From contig VCJN01002398.1 in the NCBI GenBank assembly GCA_006384855.1, forward strand, positions 152,501 through 216,500: 64,000 nucleotides of DNA, given 5' to 3'. The notes below the pieces were generated by a model. That model was not told the origin of the DNA and did not search any database. It saw only the letters and a program-made list of their open reading frames with translations. This document shows positions 34,746-44,119 of the stretch, piece by piece (position 1 is the stretch's first letter; every line of letters starts with the position of its first letter). The stretch comes from Tetraselmis striata. Its lineage: Eukaryota; Chlorophyta; Chlorodendrophyceae; Chlorodendrales; Chlorodendraceae. A program made the translations under genes and the position numbers.

Positions 34746-35800
34746 CAGATCATGGTTGTAGGGTCCATTGAGGGGCACTAGGGTAATGCAAAGTATCGCG
34801 CGAAACCGATTTCAAAATATTCAAAATTCACTCCCGGCGCTCAACTCACCACATACTGCATATTTGGCGTACCGATGCATGCGATGGCTCAGAAGACACA
34901 TGTTAGGGTGCTTTCGAGGATGAAACTCTTATTACAATGGTACATTTTATTTTCAGGTATGCTAGGGACGTACCGCGGTAGGTCCTTAAATGTCCGTAAA
35001 AACAGCCGAAAGCGCGTTGTGAACATCCCGGAATGGGGCTTGCTAGCGACTACACGGTACAATTGTACATGCGGCTATTCGTGCGCACGTCGGCGGCGCG
35101 AGGGGGCGCTGCGTAATGCCGGGACCTACCGCGGGCAAGCGCCGAGTACGGTCTCAACAAAACGTAATTCCTAACAACGCTTGGATTGACGCTATGCACT
35201 GTGAGATTCAGATGTGACGTAAATGTGCCCTACTGGTGACGAACGACGACATACGGGGACGATACGGGACGGACGAGGGACGTGGATTTCATACCCAGTA
35301 GCGACGACTATCGCGCGCGACCTGTAAAGTACTATATGAATTTCTCGTTTCCATAATTTCATCAAATTGATATGCGCACGCGGGCTCGCGTGTCGCCCGC
35401 CGACGCGGAGCACCCGGGCTAAGTACAGGCGGATGTACGCACTCATTGCACATCGCCGCACATCGCTGACCGCACATCGCTGACCGCTGACCCCGCGGTG
35501 TGCCGCGATGTGCGGCACGACGGGCGGAGGTGTGGGCGGATGTAGGTGGTACGGTAGGTGGTAGGCGGTAGGTGGTGTTCGTAGGTGCGCGTTTTAATGC
35601 AGCCGCCCTAACTGCTGATGATTGTGTAACGCCCCAGCACGCGCATGAAGTACGGGGTCGCCTCACGGTCACCGCCGCTCACCGTTGAATCAAGCGCGGA
35701 CAGCCGCGCACTCGCATCTGTGTTGCCTGCCGGTGGTGGGTTACATCCACCCCAACTCTCAACCCCCCCCCCCCCCCCCGCCCCCCGCGCGCGGCAGCAG
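34746..35800. other. No supported gene; small inverted and simple repeats
   Basis: Around 35440-35520 CGCACATCGCTGACCG words are repeated and then partly inverted (TGCCGCGATGTGCGGC), which could form a hairpin. Around 35545-35580 there is a GGTAGGTGGTA simple repeat. A C run lies at 35762-35779. Confidence 0.45.
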
Positions 35801-35802
35801 GC

Positions 35803-38127
35803 ATGCCGGCAAAGGGATGGATAGCGAGTGTGTCGAAGGATGGCGTGTACACATGCAAGCACTGCCACGGCATCGTGACGGGTAGTAGTGAAAGGACGGC
35901 GCGAGAGCGGCACTTCCTAAAATTCCCGAACTGTAGCCACTCGTTGAAGCGTGCGGCTAAGTTGCGCCGCAAGGCCGCCTTATCACAAGCAGCAGCAGGG
36001 GCGGCAGCAGCAGCAGCAGCAACAGCATCAACAGCAGCAACAAGCGCGGCAGCAGGAGTAGCTGCAGCCGTCGGAAACGGCCCGCCGGCGCCGGTCTCGG
36101 ACGACGGCGGCTCGAAGGTGGACGATGTGATGGGCGTGGGGGAGGACCCCGTTGGCGAAGACGGTATGGACATCGACGCGCCTGCGTGGCCGCCGGCGGG
36201 CGTCGAACCCGCGATGAGGGCGTGATATGGAAAGGCGATCCCGGCGACTTCTACATGAAGGTCATCGCCAAGAAGTTCCGGGGAGTATGGCACTACGGCG
36301 TGATAACCGGCGTCGTTACCGAGTGGGTGTTGGAGGACTACGGCGGGGCGACCCAGTGGCGCGCTGTTTTCGAGGACGGTGACATTGTGGACCTTCTGCG
36401 TTCAGAGGTGAGTGGGCCCGGCCTGCGTGCTGGTGGCACCACTCAACTGCGGTTGTATGGAATCACACGCACCCGCCCGGTCGGCGTGGCAGGTTGTGGA
36501 GGCTATGGCGGCTGCCCAGGAGCACCCCCCTGTGGATGCGGACGGGGAGGCTCGCTTGGTAACCGTCCATCAAGGCGATGACTTGTCCAGTGAATCACGC
36601 ACCTTGCCCGGCGTGCGTTCAACACAACCCGGCTGGCGGAGGCCAAGCACAACACTGGCTGCCATGGCGTGTGCCATGTGCATGTGGTCCTGGGCTATGT
36701 CAGCATGATCAACCTCTTCCCCCTCGCGCCGTTCCACCTGTTTTTTTTTGGCTTGGGAAGGGACTTCTGGAGGAAATTTGTCACCGTGCAGGGCCACATT
36801 GGATTCCGAGCTATGAAGCAGGAAGACCGGCGCCAGGCTTTAGTCCCGATACCCAGCAACTTTGAACGCGGGTTGCGCCCTTCGTTTGCAGTGTCCAAGA
36901 ATCGAAAGGTAACCCCCCCCCCCCCCCCCCCCCGGGCGTGGGCGTGGGCGTGGGCGTGGGCGTGACGGCATTCCCCTCCATGACTGCAGGGTCAGGCAAG
37001 GTGACGGTGCAGTCCGGCTGGGTCATGGAGGACTGCTTGCACCACATGGAAACGTTTTCCATTCTTAACGCCGGTCCGCTGCTCGAGGAGGCCCGGGTGA
37101 AGGCGATCATGACCGAGAAGGAGCTTCGCGTCCCCAGGCGGTGCTTGGGCACATGTACAAGCGCATGCAAGGAGCTGCGTGGTTCGTCACGCGGTGGGGG
37201 TTGCAGAATGTGGTGACGGAGGAGGACGGCCCCGAGCGCAAGGCGCAGGTGGACGCGCTCACTAGGGAGGGGAGGACTCGATACCCAGCGCGGCGCCAAG
37301 GCGCGGTGGCCGGGGCAGCGCGGCGCCAAGGCGCGGCGGCCGGGGCAGCGCGGCGCCAAGGCGCGGCGGCCGGGGCAGCGCGGCGCCAAGGCGCGGCGGC
37401 CGGGGCAGCGCGGCGCCAAGGCGCGGCGGCCGGGGCAGCGCGGCGCCAAGGCGCGGCGGCCGGGGCAGCGCGGCGCCAAGGCGCGGCGGCCGGGGCAGCG
37501 CGGCGCCAAGGCGCGGCGGCCGGGGCAGCGCGGCGCCAAGGCGCGGCGGCCGGGGCAGCGCGGCGCCAAGGCGCGGCGGCCGGGGCAGCGCGGCGCCAAG
37601 GCGCGGCGGCCGGGGCAGCGCGGCGCCAAGGCGCGGCGGCCGGGGCAGCGCGGCGCCAAGGCGCGGCGGCCGGGGCAGCGCGGCGCCAAGGCGCGGCGGC
37701 CGGGGCAGCGCGGCGCCAAGGCGCGGCGGCCGGGGCAGCGCGGCGCCAAGACAGCGCATACAGCGGAATCGGCGGAAAGGGATGCATTACAAGCTGTGGA
37801 CGGCAGCCGCTGAAAACTATGCGGTCATGCCGCAACAACCCCAGCACTGGCTTCTGGATACCTCTGATCTGGCTGACGGCGGCGGGCTGCGGGATGCAGG
37901 GCCGCATGACTGAGGTGGCGGTGCTGGTGAGCCCGCAGAGTCTGCATGCGGCGGAGGCGGCGCAGCCGCATAGGCACTAGACAATGCTCTGAAGCGAGCC
38001 CCAATTGTCTGCCCAGCGCCTGCCCCAATGTAACGCACCAGCTTGGCAGCAATTGGCAGCTCTTTTGCCCCCCCTCCACCCCACAGACACACTACCAATA
38101 CCAGTTTCTCATCCCGGCGGGCAGTTG
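35803..38127 (+). pseudogene. Spliced transposase-like gene with N-terminal zinc finger (decayed)
   Basis: An N-terminal Cys/His cluster (YTCKHCHGIVTGS, HFLKFPNC; 35803-35940) is followed by an Ala-rich and acidic linker. A beta-rich module lies at about 36240-36407 (KKFRGVWHYG, WRAVFEDGDIVDLL). A clean 22-codon exon is at 36493-36558 (VVEAMAAAQEHPPVDADG). A block at about 36615-36908 (CPVNHAPCPAC, MINLFPLAPFHLFFFGLGRD) resembles the part of Tnp2/CACTA-type transposases around their conserved HxxFLG region. Then 37001-37129 (WVMEDCLHHMETFSI) and a frame-changed continuation (GHMYKRMQGAAWFVTRWG) lead into the 30-bp minisatellite. Several blocks have good GT-AG borders, but indels break the reading. 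Assignment to Tnp2-like transposases is a weak inference. Confidence 0.4.
37287..37750. repeat. 30-bp minisatellite, about 15.5 units
   Basis: Units of 30 bp containing CGGCGCCAAGGCGCGGCGGC are nearly identical from 37287 to 37750. Because 30 is a multiple of 3, several frames are open on both strands. The frame continuing from upstream gives a ten-residue repeat, ARRQGAAAGA. The same unit occurs in reverse complement at 48251-48371. Confidence 0.97.
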
Positions 38128-38340
38128 ATGCGTATACCCAGGCTTGTGCGTACGCGGTGCGGGGGGGGGGGGGGGGAAATCACTATAGCTAAGCTAGTGA
38201 TGTGAGATATGAGTGCAGCAACAGATATTGTGCAAGATCTAATACGATGGCATGCAAGCGGGTCCCCGCTCTTCCACAATCATTGGCCCTGCTCCCTCTT
38301 GCCCCGCCCCCGGTGCCCTTTAGCTGCTCTCAGCATCCCG

Positions 38341-38650
38341 AGTGGGATGGGCGGGGCAGCGGTTGCTACCGAGTGAGGCGTAGCATCGTTTGCAGTAGCA
38401 ACGCAGCCTTTCCGGTGTGACGCCGCCTGGATGTAACCCAGCAGTACGCGCAAAGTGCAAGTGCAAGCTGCTGATGGCGGGGATCCCGCGCAGGGGGGGG
38501 GGGGGGGGGGGGCAGCGGCTGTGGGATAGGCGCGGCAGCGGTTGCTACAGAGTGAGGCGTCGCATCGTTTGCAGTAGCAACGCAGCCTTTCCGGTTGCAT
38601 AGTGTGACGCAGCCTGGATGTAACCCAGCAGTACGCGCAAAGTGCAAGTG
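38341..38650. repeat. Tandem pair of about 130-bp repeats separated by a G run
   Basis: 38341-38470 and 38521-38650 share CGGTTGCTAC, GCATCGTTTGCAGTAGCAAC, GCAGCCTTTCCGG and TGTAACCCAGCAGTACGCGC. They are separated by about 50 bp that contains a run of G at 38493-38512. The repeat spacing is about 180 bp. Confidence 0.85.
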
Positions 38651-38692
38651 TTACACGTCCGTGTGCCCCACCCAATGACATTGCGCCCGACC

Positions 38693-39394
38693 TCACTGAC
38701 GGCATGTCTCGCTCTCCTTCAGCTCCTGGGCCGTCCGCCGCCTCACCCTGCGCACCCTACCAGCCGCGCGTGCCTTCTCGGAAGCCTCACACACGGCGGC
38801 GCGAGTCGCGTCGTGGAACGCGTCCCTGACATGGCGGAACTCCGCCCTCTTCGTGGCCGTGGTCGGGCAGGGGACTGCCCGCTGATGGGTCGCCATGCAT
38901 GGGTACTTGGGGCCGCACAAAGCCGGGGTGCCGTCGCAGCAACACTCCCAGTCCGTCCGTTGGCCGCAGTCCACGCATGACGGGCGTCCGGCCAGGACAC
39001 GCACATGATAGTGCATGTGGCCGCCTCCCGCCACTGCTCGTAGTGCTCCGGTCAACATGGCGACGAGCAAGTCGGCATGTCCCGCAGGTGGCTGCGGGGC
39101 GGGTGGCGCGAGCGCAGCCTCGCTCGCCTCGACAACCCCCTCAGCCCGATCAGTCGCCTCGACCACGGCCTCCTCCGCCTCCTGACGCGGCGCACCAGGC
39201 GCATCATCGTCGCCTGGCAGGGCGTCCCCCCCCGCAACGGCGCCGTCGGCGGTGGCCGACGCCGTCGTGGCGGGGTGTTGTGAGGAGGTGGCCCTAGACA
39301 TAGGTGGGGCCGGCACCGCCATGTGTTGCTCCACATGCGGTGCGGTTCCTGACGCGACAGCTCCGTCGCACCAGTACCGGCGCCGGCACCCCAC
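38693..39394 (-). pseudogene. PiggyBac-like transposase C-terminal exon (Cys-rich tail)
   Basis: The minus strand is open for 233 codons. After an Ala/acidic linker the sequence reads PSCVDCGQRTDWECCCD, then PALCGPKYPCMATHQ. This spacing of Cys pairs, followed by LC, PC and H, matches the C-terminal cysteine-rich domain of piggyBac-type (DDE_Tnp_1_7) transposases, which binds the terminal repeats. The catalytic DDD core is not visible upstream (39.4 kb onward), so this is a fragment. A basic helix (RVRRVRRRTAQEL) ends the protein. Confidence 0.4.
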
Positions 39395-40290
39395 GCACGC
39401 CTGCTGGGCTTACCACCAACCGGCATGTTTCCTTTGGGAGGCGGTTCATCCGCGTCGGAGGTGAGCGGCGGTGCCTGTGTGGGTGTGGATACTGCCCGGC
39501 CATTAGGGCTCCCGCCGCCTGTCGCTCCGCCGACCCACGCCGCGGCGTGTGCTGCGCCCCGCATAGTCGCCTCGAATATAATATACATGACGCGGGGACG
39601 GGGGGGGATTCGTGCGTTTCGTATGTCGGCGGAAAGGCGTGCGAAGCTGCGGCTGGCGAAGGTGGTGGAAGTAAGCGTCGGCGGCGTATTACCGTGCGTG
39701 CATGCGTGCGCAACCCCGCGGCAGCAAGCGCCGGACTCGGCGTGTGCCAGCGGCAGAGCTGCGAAGCCATGGACACGGTACGGGATGCCAAGTCTGGCTA
39801 AGCAACTGCCGAGGCTGGCGGCTTAACCCCCATGTCCGGCGGTTGAGGGACGGAAAGTGCGTAGAAGTTGATCGGGAAAGCGGGCATATAAGCCTGGCTG
39901 TGCTAGGTTCCTATTAAGTAATGGCGGTTTGTGCTAAGTAATTCGTAGGGGTAGACCATGCAGCGCAGGTAGGGGGCGGTATAAATGAGGCCGGGCACAT
40001 ATACTGCTCCACGAAACGACACTGTCGCACGTGTGGTTGAATAGACGCCCCCCCCCCCCCCCCCCCCCCCCCCCGCCGGGTCGGCCCGCCGACCCGCCAC
40101 GGCATGTAATATTTGTCATGCATCGCCGGGGTATGTGTGAGTGGATGCCCCGCCGCCACATCCCCCCCCACCCCCCCCCCCCCCCCCATTTACACTTGTG
40201 CACTCATTAAGTTTGGGCTGGTTTCGGAGCAGTACATGTACGTATGTATATACATACAATGGAACGTAGGACCTGCGCGGAAAGAGGCGG
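39395..40290. other. No supported gene; homopolymer-rich
   Basis: A plus-strand frame at about 39425-39826 contains RMSAERRAKLRLAKVVE and could be an exon, but it has no family match that I know. Long C runs lie at about 40047-40074 and 40160-40187. Confidence 0.4.
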
Positions 40291-40294
40291 GGCT

Positions 40295-41440
40295 GGCGGA
40301 GTGCGTTGGGGGTGCGTAGAGTAGCGTGTTGGTGAGATTCGGGGTGCATCGGACGCCGGATGCCCATCCACCCAGCGTAAAAGACGCCTACGTAATATTC
40401 ACACTATATATATTCACACGCAAATGTGTGAAAACCGGACATTCCGTGCCGGATGGGTGGGAATACGGCGTCCGATGCAGCCAAAACCCCAGCAACACGC
40501 TATTCTGTGCACCGCCAATGCACTCCGCCAGCACCGCCTCATTCTCTGTCGATTTCGAAAACGCCTTCACATTACCCACCGCTAATTGCAATTGCCACCG
40601 TGTAATGTTGTCACGATGTGCGCACACAACAACACTTACTACCGGTTCCGACGCGGATGGAGGCGAGGCTTGCGGAGTGCGTTGGGGGTGCGTAGAGTAG
40701 CGTGCTGCAAATAATTGGGGTGCATCGGACGCCGGATGCCCACCCACCCGGCGTAAAAGACGCGTAATATTCACACTTTATTAACACACAAATGTGTGAA
40801 AACCGGACATTCCGTGCCGGATGGGTGGGAATACGGCGTCCGATGCAGCCAAAACCCCAGCAACACGCTATTCTGTGCACCGCCAATGCACTCCGCCAGC
40901 ACCACCACATTCTCTGTCGATTTCGAAAACGCCTTCACATTATCCACCGCTAATTGCAATTGCCACCGTGTAATGTTGTCACGATGTGCGCACACAACAA
41001 CACTTACTACCGGTTCCGACGCGGATGGAGGCGAGGCTTGCGGAGTGCGTTGGGGGTGCGTAGAGTAGCGTGCTGCAAATAATTGGGGTGCATCGGACGC
41101 CGGATGCCCATCCACCCGGCGTAAAAGACGCGTAATATTCACACTTTATTAACACACAAATGTGTGAAAACCGGACATTCCGTGCCGGATGGGTGGGAAT
41201 ACGGCGTCCGATGCAGCCAAAACCCCAGCAACACGCTATTCTATGCACCGCCAATGCACTCCGCCAGCACCGCCTCATTCTCTGTCGATTTCGAAAACGC
41301 CTTCACATTATCCACCGCTAATAATTGCAATTGCCACCGTGTAATGTTGTCACGATGTGCGCACACAACAACACTTACTACCGGTTCCGACGCGGATGGA
41401 GGCGAGGCTTGCGGAGTGCACTTGCGGTGCACAGACTAGC
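40295..41440. repeat. Tandem array of three foldback units, period about 368-370 bp
   Basis: The word CATTCCGTGCCGGATGGG occurs at about 40440, 40808 and 41176, giving three units. Each unit begins with an arm of about 85 bp (GGCGGAGTGCGTTGGGGGTG, then TGCATCGGACGCC), followed by a short AT-rich loop with TTCACACT. The reverse-complement arm comes next (GGCGTCCGATGCAGCC, then CAATGCACTCCGCC), then about 140 bp of unique spacer. A fourth partial forward arm ends the array at about 41410-41440. Open frames on both strands across the units are by-products of the repetition. Confidence 0.92.
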
Positions 41441-41535
41441 GGGAGACTAGACCCATTGTCGCTTATTTACAAGCACGGGCGGTGCTGCCAGACCTGATCG
41501 TCTACGGCCGATATGATATTCACACTATATTAACA

Positions 41536-41586
41536 TCGGTGCACACCGCCGCACACCGCCGCACACCGCCGCACACCGCCGCACAA
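41536..41586. repeat. 10-bp tandem repeat
   Basis: GCACACCGCC is repeated four to five times just downstream of the foldback array. Confidence 0.85.
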
Positions 41587-42237
41587 CGCTGCGCGCGCAC
41601 ACTCGTCGCACACATTATCCCGGATTCACTCGCCGTATCCATTACGCCGTGCTACTTCAACAATAAACATTGCGAAATTACACCGACACAATGCCGCACC
41701 GACTAGCTCTTGACAATACGTGCATATAAATAGTAGTGGCGCGCTGCTCCTCGCCTCCGATGTGTCGTTGACTGCTGCGGAAGGCGGTCGTCGACTGGGT
41801 GTTAGTTTCTCCACCTCGGCCGCCCCCCCCCCCCCCCCCCCCGCCCCCCCCCCCCCCCTTCACCGCTCACAGCGCCATGGCCGACCTCGCCCCCCCGGGC
41901 AAAAGTGGGCGGCGAGCCTTGTTGTCTCGCGTGTCCGCGCCGCCGGCATCGAGGAGGACGAGAAAGACATGAGGAAACGCGTGACAAGGTGGGCGCGCAA
42001 CAAAACACTCCATCCTCCGCATTAGCACGCACCCACTCGTGGCTAGCTTGTGCCGCGCGCAGGTTCGTCCGGGAGCGCCGTAAGGCCCACCTCAACGCCA
42101 AGGCTTCCACAGTGCCAGCGGCGCAACTCGTGGTGGCCGAGGAGGCCGCATCCTCAGCCGCTTAAAGGCGAAACGATTGTGGCTTGTTGTGGGTGTCTGG
42201 GCACAGGGGGCGTCCCGACGCGAAGGTAAGGAAGCTC
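41587..42237. other. Possible small spliced coding fragments, unrecognised
   Basis: Plus-strand stretches at about 41940-42010 (EEDEKDMRKRVTRWARNKT) and 42063-42165 (FVRERRKAHLNAKASTVPA, ending in a stop) look like two exons with a GCGCGCAG acceptor between them. They are too short to identify. A C run with one interrupting G lies at 41822-41858. Confidence 0.3.
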
Positions 42238-42471
42238 ATGGCGGCGTCGTCGACGGCACAGCCTCCCGGGGTGGTGAAGACACTGACGGATGACAAGAAG
42301 CGGAAGAGGCCAGTGAAGAAACGCCGAGGTAAGAAACTGACGGTCGCGGAGTCGGAGGCGGAGTCGGAGGCGCAGGCGGAGGCGGAGGCGGAGGCGGAGG
42401 CGGAGGCGGAGGCAGCGAGATCGTCGAAGCGGAGGGTCCCCCGGGCACGCAAGAACAAGAACAAGCAGTAG
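42238..42471 (+). CDS. Small basic protein with Glu-Ala repeats, unrecognised
   Basis: An ATG-started frame of 77 codons. After MAASSTAQPPGVVKTL comes a strongly basic stretch (DDKKRKRPVKKRRGKK), then a Glu-Ala repeat encoded by tandem GAGGCG hexamers (about 42355-42415), then a second basic tail (SSKRRVPRARKNKNKQ) and a TAG. The basic blocks look like nuclear localisation signals. It may be the last exon of a longer gene, because the frame is open upstream of the ATG. Confidence 0.35.
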   Translation: MAASSTAQPPGVVKTLTDDKKRKRPVKKRRGKKLTVAESEAESEAQAEAEAEAEAEAEAARSSKRRVPRARKNKNKQ

Positions 42472-43553
42472 CCCCCGCCCCCTTACCCCCCCCCCCCCCC
42501 CCCCCAGGCGGGAGCGGCTGGCGGCGAGGGGGGGCGGGGGGGGGCGGGGCGGGCGTGGTCCCCCGCCCCCGCACCCCCCCCCCCCCCCCCCCCCGGGCCA
42601 CATTCCCCGATGGCAGCTGTCGCGAACATTGTAATTCAATCATTCTTCGGCAAACCGCTGCCTGCCCCCGCCCTCCCCCTCGCGAATATTTATGTAACGT
42701 GAGCACTCTTTGGCAAAACATGGCAGCCAAACCGCCCATCTGATGACCTTTGATCGGACGGCTGGCAGGCCCGTTCAACAGTACTAGCTATAATGTACAC
42801 AAAATTCCCCAGTGTTGCCGAATAGTACGGCTGAGATTTGCGCTCCCATGTACTAATAGTCGTAGTTATCCACAGGACCACTCGTCATCGTGCCCGGGTA
42901 CCGGGTACCGGGTACTAGATACCCGGTACCGGCGTAATAAATATATCGCGTACTACCCGGTACTACACGGACAACCTTGTACCTTGTACGTCAGTGCCAT
43001 GTACGCTTCACCGGGCTGGTACGACTACCAGAATGATGACAAAAAGGATTTATCGCCCGCCGGCAATAACGCCGGATGTACTCGCACGTAACTGGATGGA
43101 CGTGCCGCCACCAGCAGCAGCCTTCACGGATAAATAATAGTCGCTAGTAGTAGTGCTTCGTCACCTGTATGTCACATCTGAATCTCACAGTGATGGCCGG
43201 GCCAGTGCGTCGGCGCGCGCTATCGTCGCTACTTGGACGCATGGAAGAGACAACTGAGCACCCGCAGGTCCTTAACCTGGTGTAGGAAGAAGGCGGCTTC
43301 CTCGGAGGGGGGTGCATGGAAGGAGTAGGGGGGTGCATGACGGAAGCACAAGTGGGACGAGTTAGGTGGTATGAGTGTACATGTACTTGTAGCGAAACGC
43401 GTCGTTACGTACCGGGTATTGACAAGGACGGAGGCAAATTCGGCTTTTACACGAACGTATATAATAATTCAATACATTCGAAGTAAGACCGTTATGTGAT
43501 GATGCGTGGCACGGTAAGGTGTCGCTACTCGAGCGGGTACCGGTACCTCGACG
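42472..43553. other. No supported gene; tandem GGTACC words
   Basis: 42485-42595 is a mixture of C and G runs. Near 42893-42932 GGGTACC and CCGGTACC words repeat and form a small palindrome. Other open frames are short and unrecognised. Confidence 0.4.
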
Positions 43554-44108
43554 TTGCTGGAGTTCAAGACTATGCGGTACGGGGTCAAGTACACTTCAGT
43601 GCCCCGGGCCACGGCTGTGGATCGGTTTGAGCGCTCCCTGTTGGGCGACATACAACGGGGGTTGGCTGCGCGGGATGCGGCGTGGCACAACACAGAGCCC
43701 GGACAGAAGGGTCCTCTTCGAGACATCCTGGATATGTCGGAGTACACGGGCATGGTCTTCGGCACAGTGGGTGAGGTGAGCAAGGGGGTGCACCGCACAG
43801 TGCGTGGTATCGCATGCTTGGCTGCGGATCGGGGTGCCCTCTCATCGCGGGGCACTCGGTGCATCACCCGGGCTCACCAGGAGGCCTTGCTCGCAAGAGA
43901 TTCCCTCGGGGTCCTGAGCTTGGTGGCCGCTCGAGAGCGCGCTCGCTGCCTCATCAGACGGCGCAGATTCGTCTGCCATCCCGTTGCTGAAGCTGCACAT
44001 CACGTCCGAGGATCACCCTCACACACACGTGCTCGCGTGGCCCGGACTCTAAACCGTGTGCGCATCACTCATCCATCCCGCCTTCTGCGGGATGCGGGCC
44101 GCTTTTAG
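43554..44108 (+). mobile_element. C-terminal coding fragment of a mobile element
   Basis: The plus strand is open for about 184 codons (first ATG at 43571). Blocks include DRFERSLLGDIQRGL, GMVFGTVGEVSKGVHRTV and SLVAARERARCLIRRRR, and it ends RDAGRF. The GMVFGxxGE-type block followed by a helical Arg-rich tail is familiar from the C-terminal region of proteins of algal retroelements or transposons, but I cannot name the family. The frame ends inside the hairpin at 44087-44116. The same ending (VRDAGRL, stop, hairpin) occurs at about 51810-51840. Confidence 0.4.
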
Positions 44109-44116
44109 GCGGCTTG
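44087..44116. other. Repeated GC hairpin at an element 3' end
   Basis: The core GGGCCGCTTTTAGGCGGC can fold as a stem (GCCGC/GCGGC). Related copies lie at 51811-51840, 51949-51975 and, in reverse complement, 52085-52116. Two of the copies (44.1 and 51.8 kb) overlap a stop codon, and a shared TTTTTGTAATxCACACC word follows about 45-110 bp downstream. Confidence 0.6.
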
Positions 44117-44119
44117 CTG

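Noticed and set aside
36195-36215. Perfect T-arm-like stem around GGTTCGACG on the minus strand
   Set aside because: No acceptor stem, anticodon arm or D arm can be placed around it.
36811-37907. Long minus-strand frames (over 260 codons) across the minisatellite
   Set aside because: The 30-bp unit lacks stops in several frames, so these are artefacts of the tandem repeat.
40295-41440. Could the repeated units be a CRISPR array?
   Set aside because: The period is about 368 bp, the spacers are also identical between units, and the context is eukaryotic.
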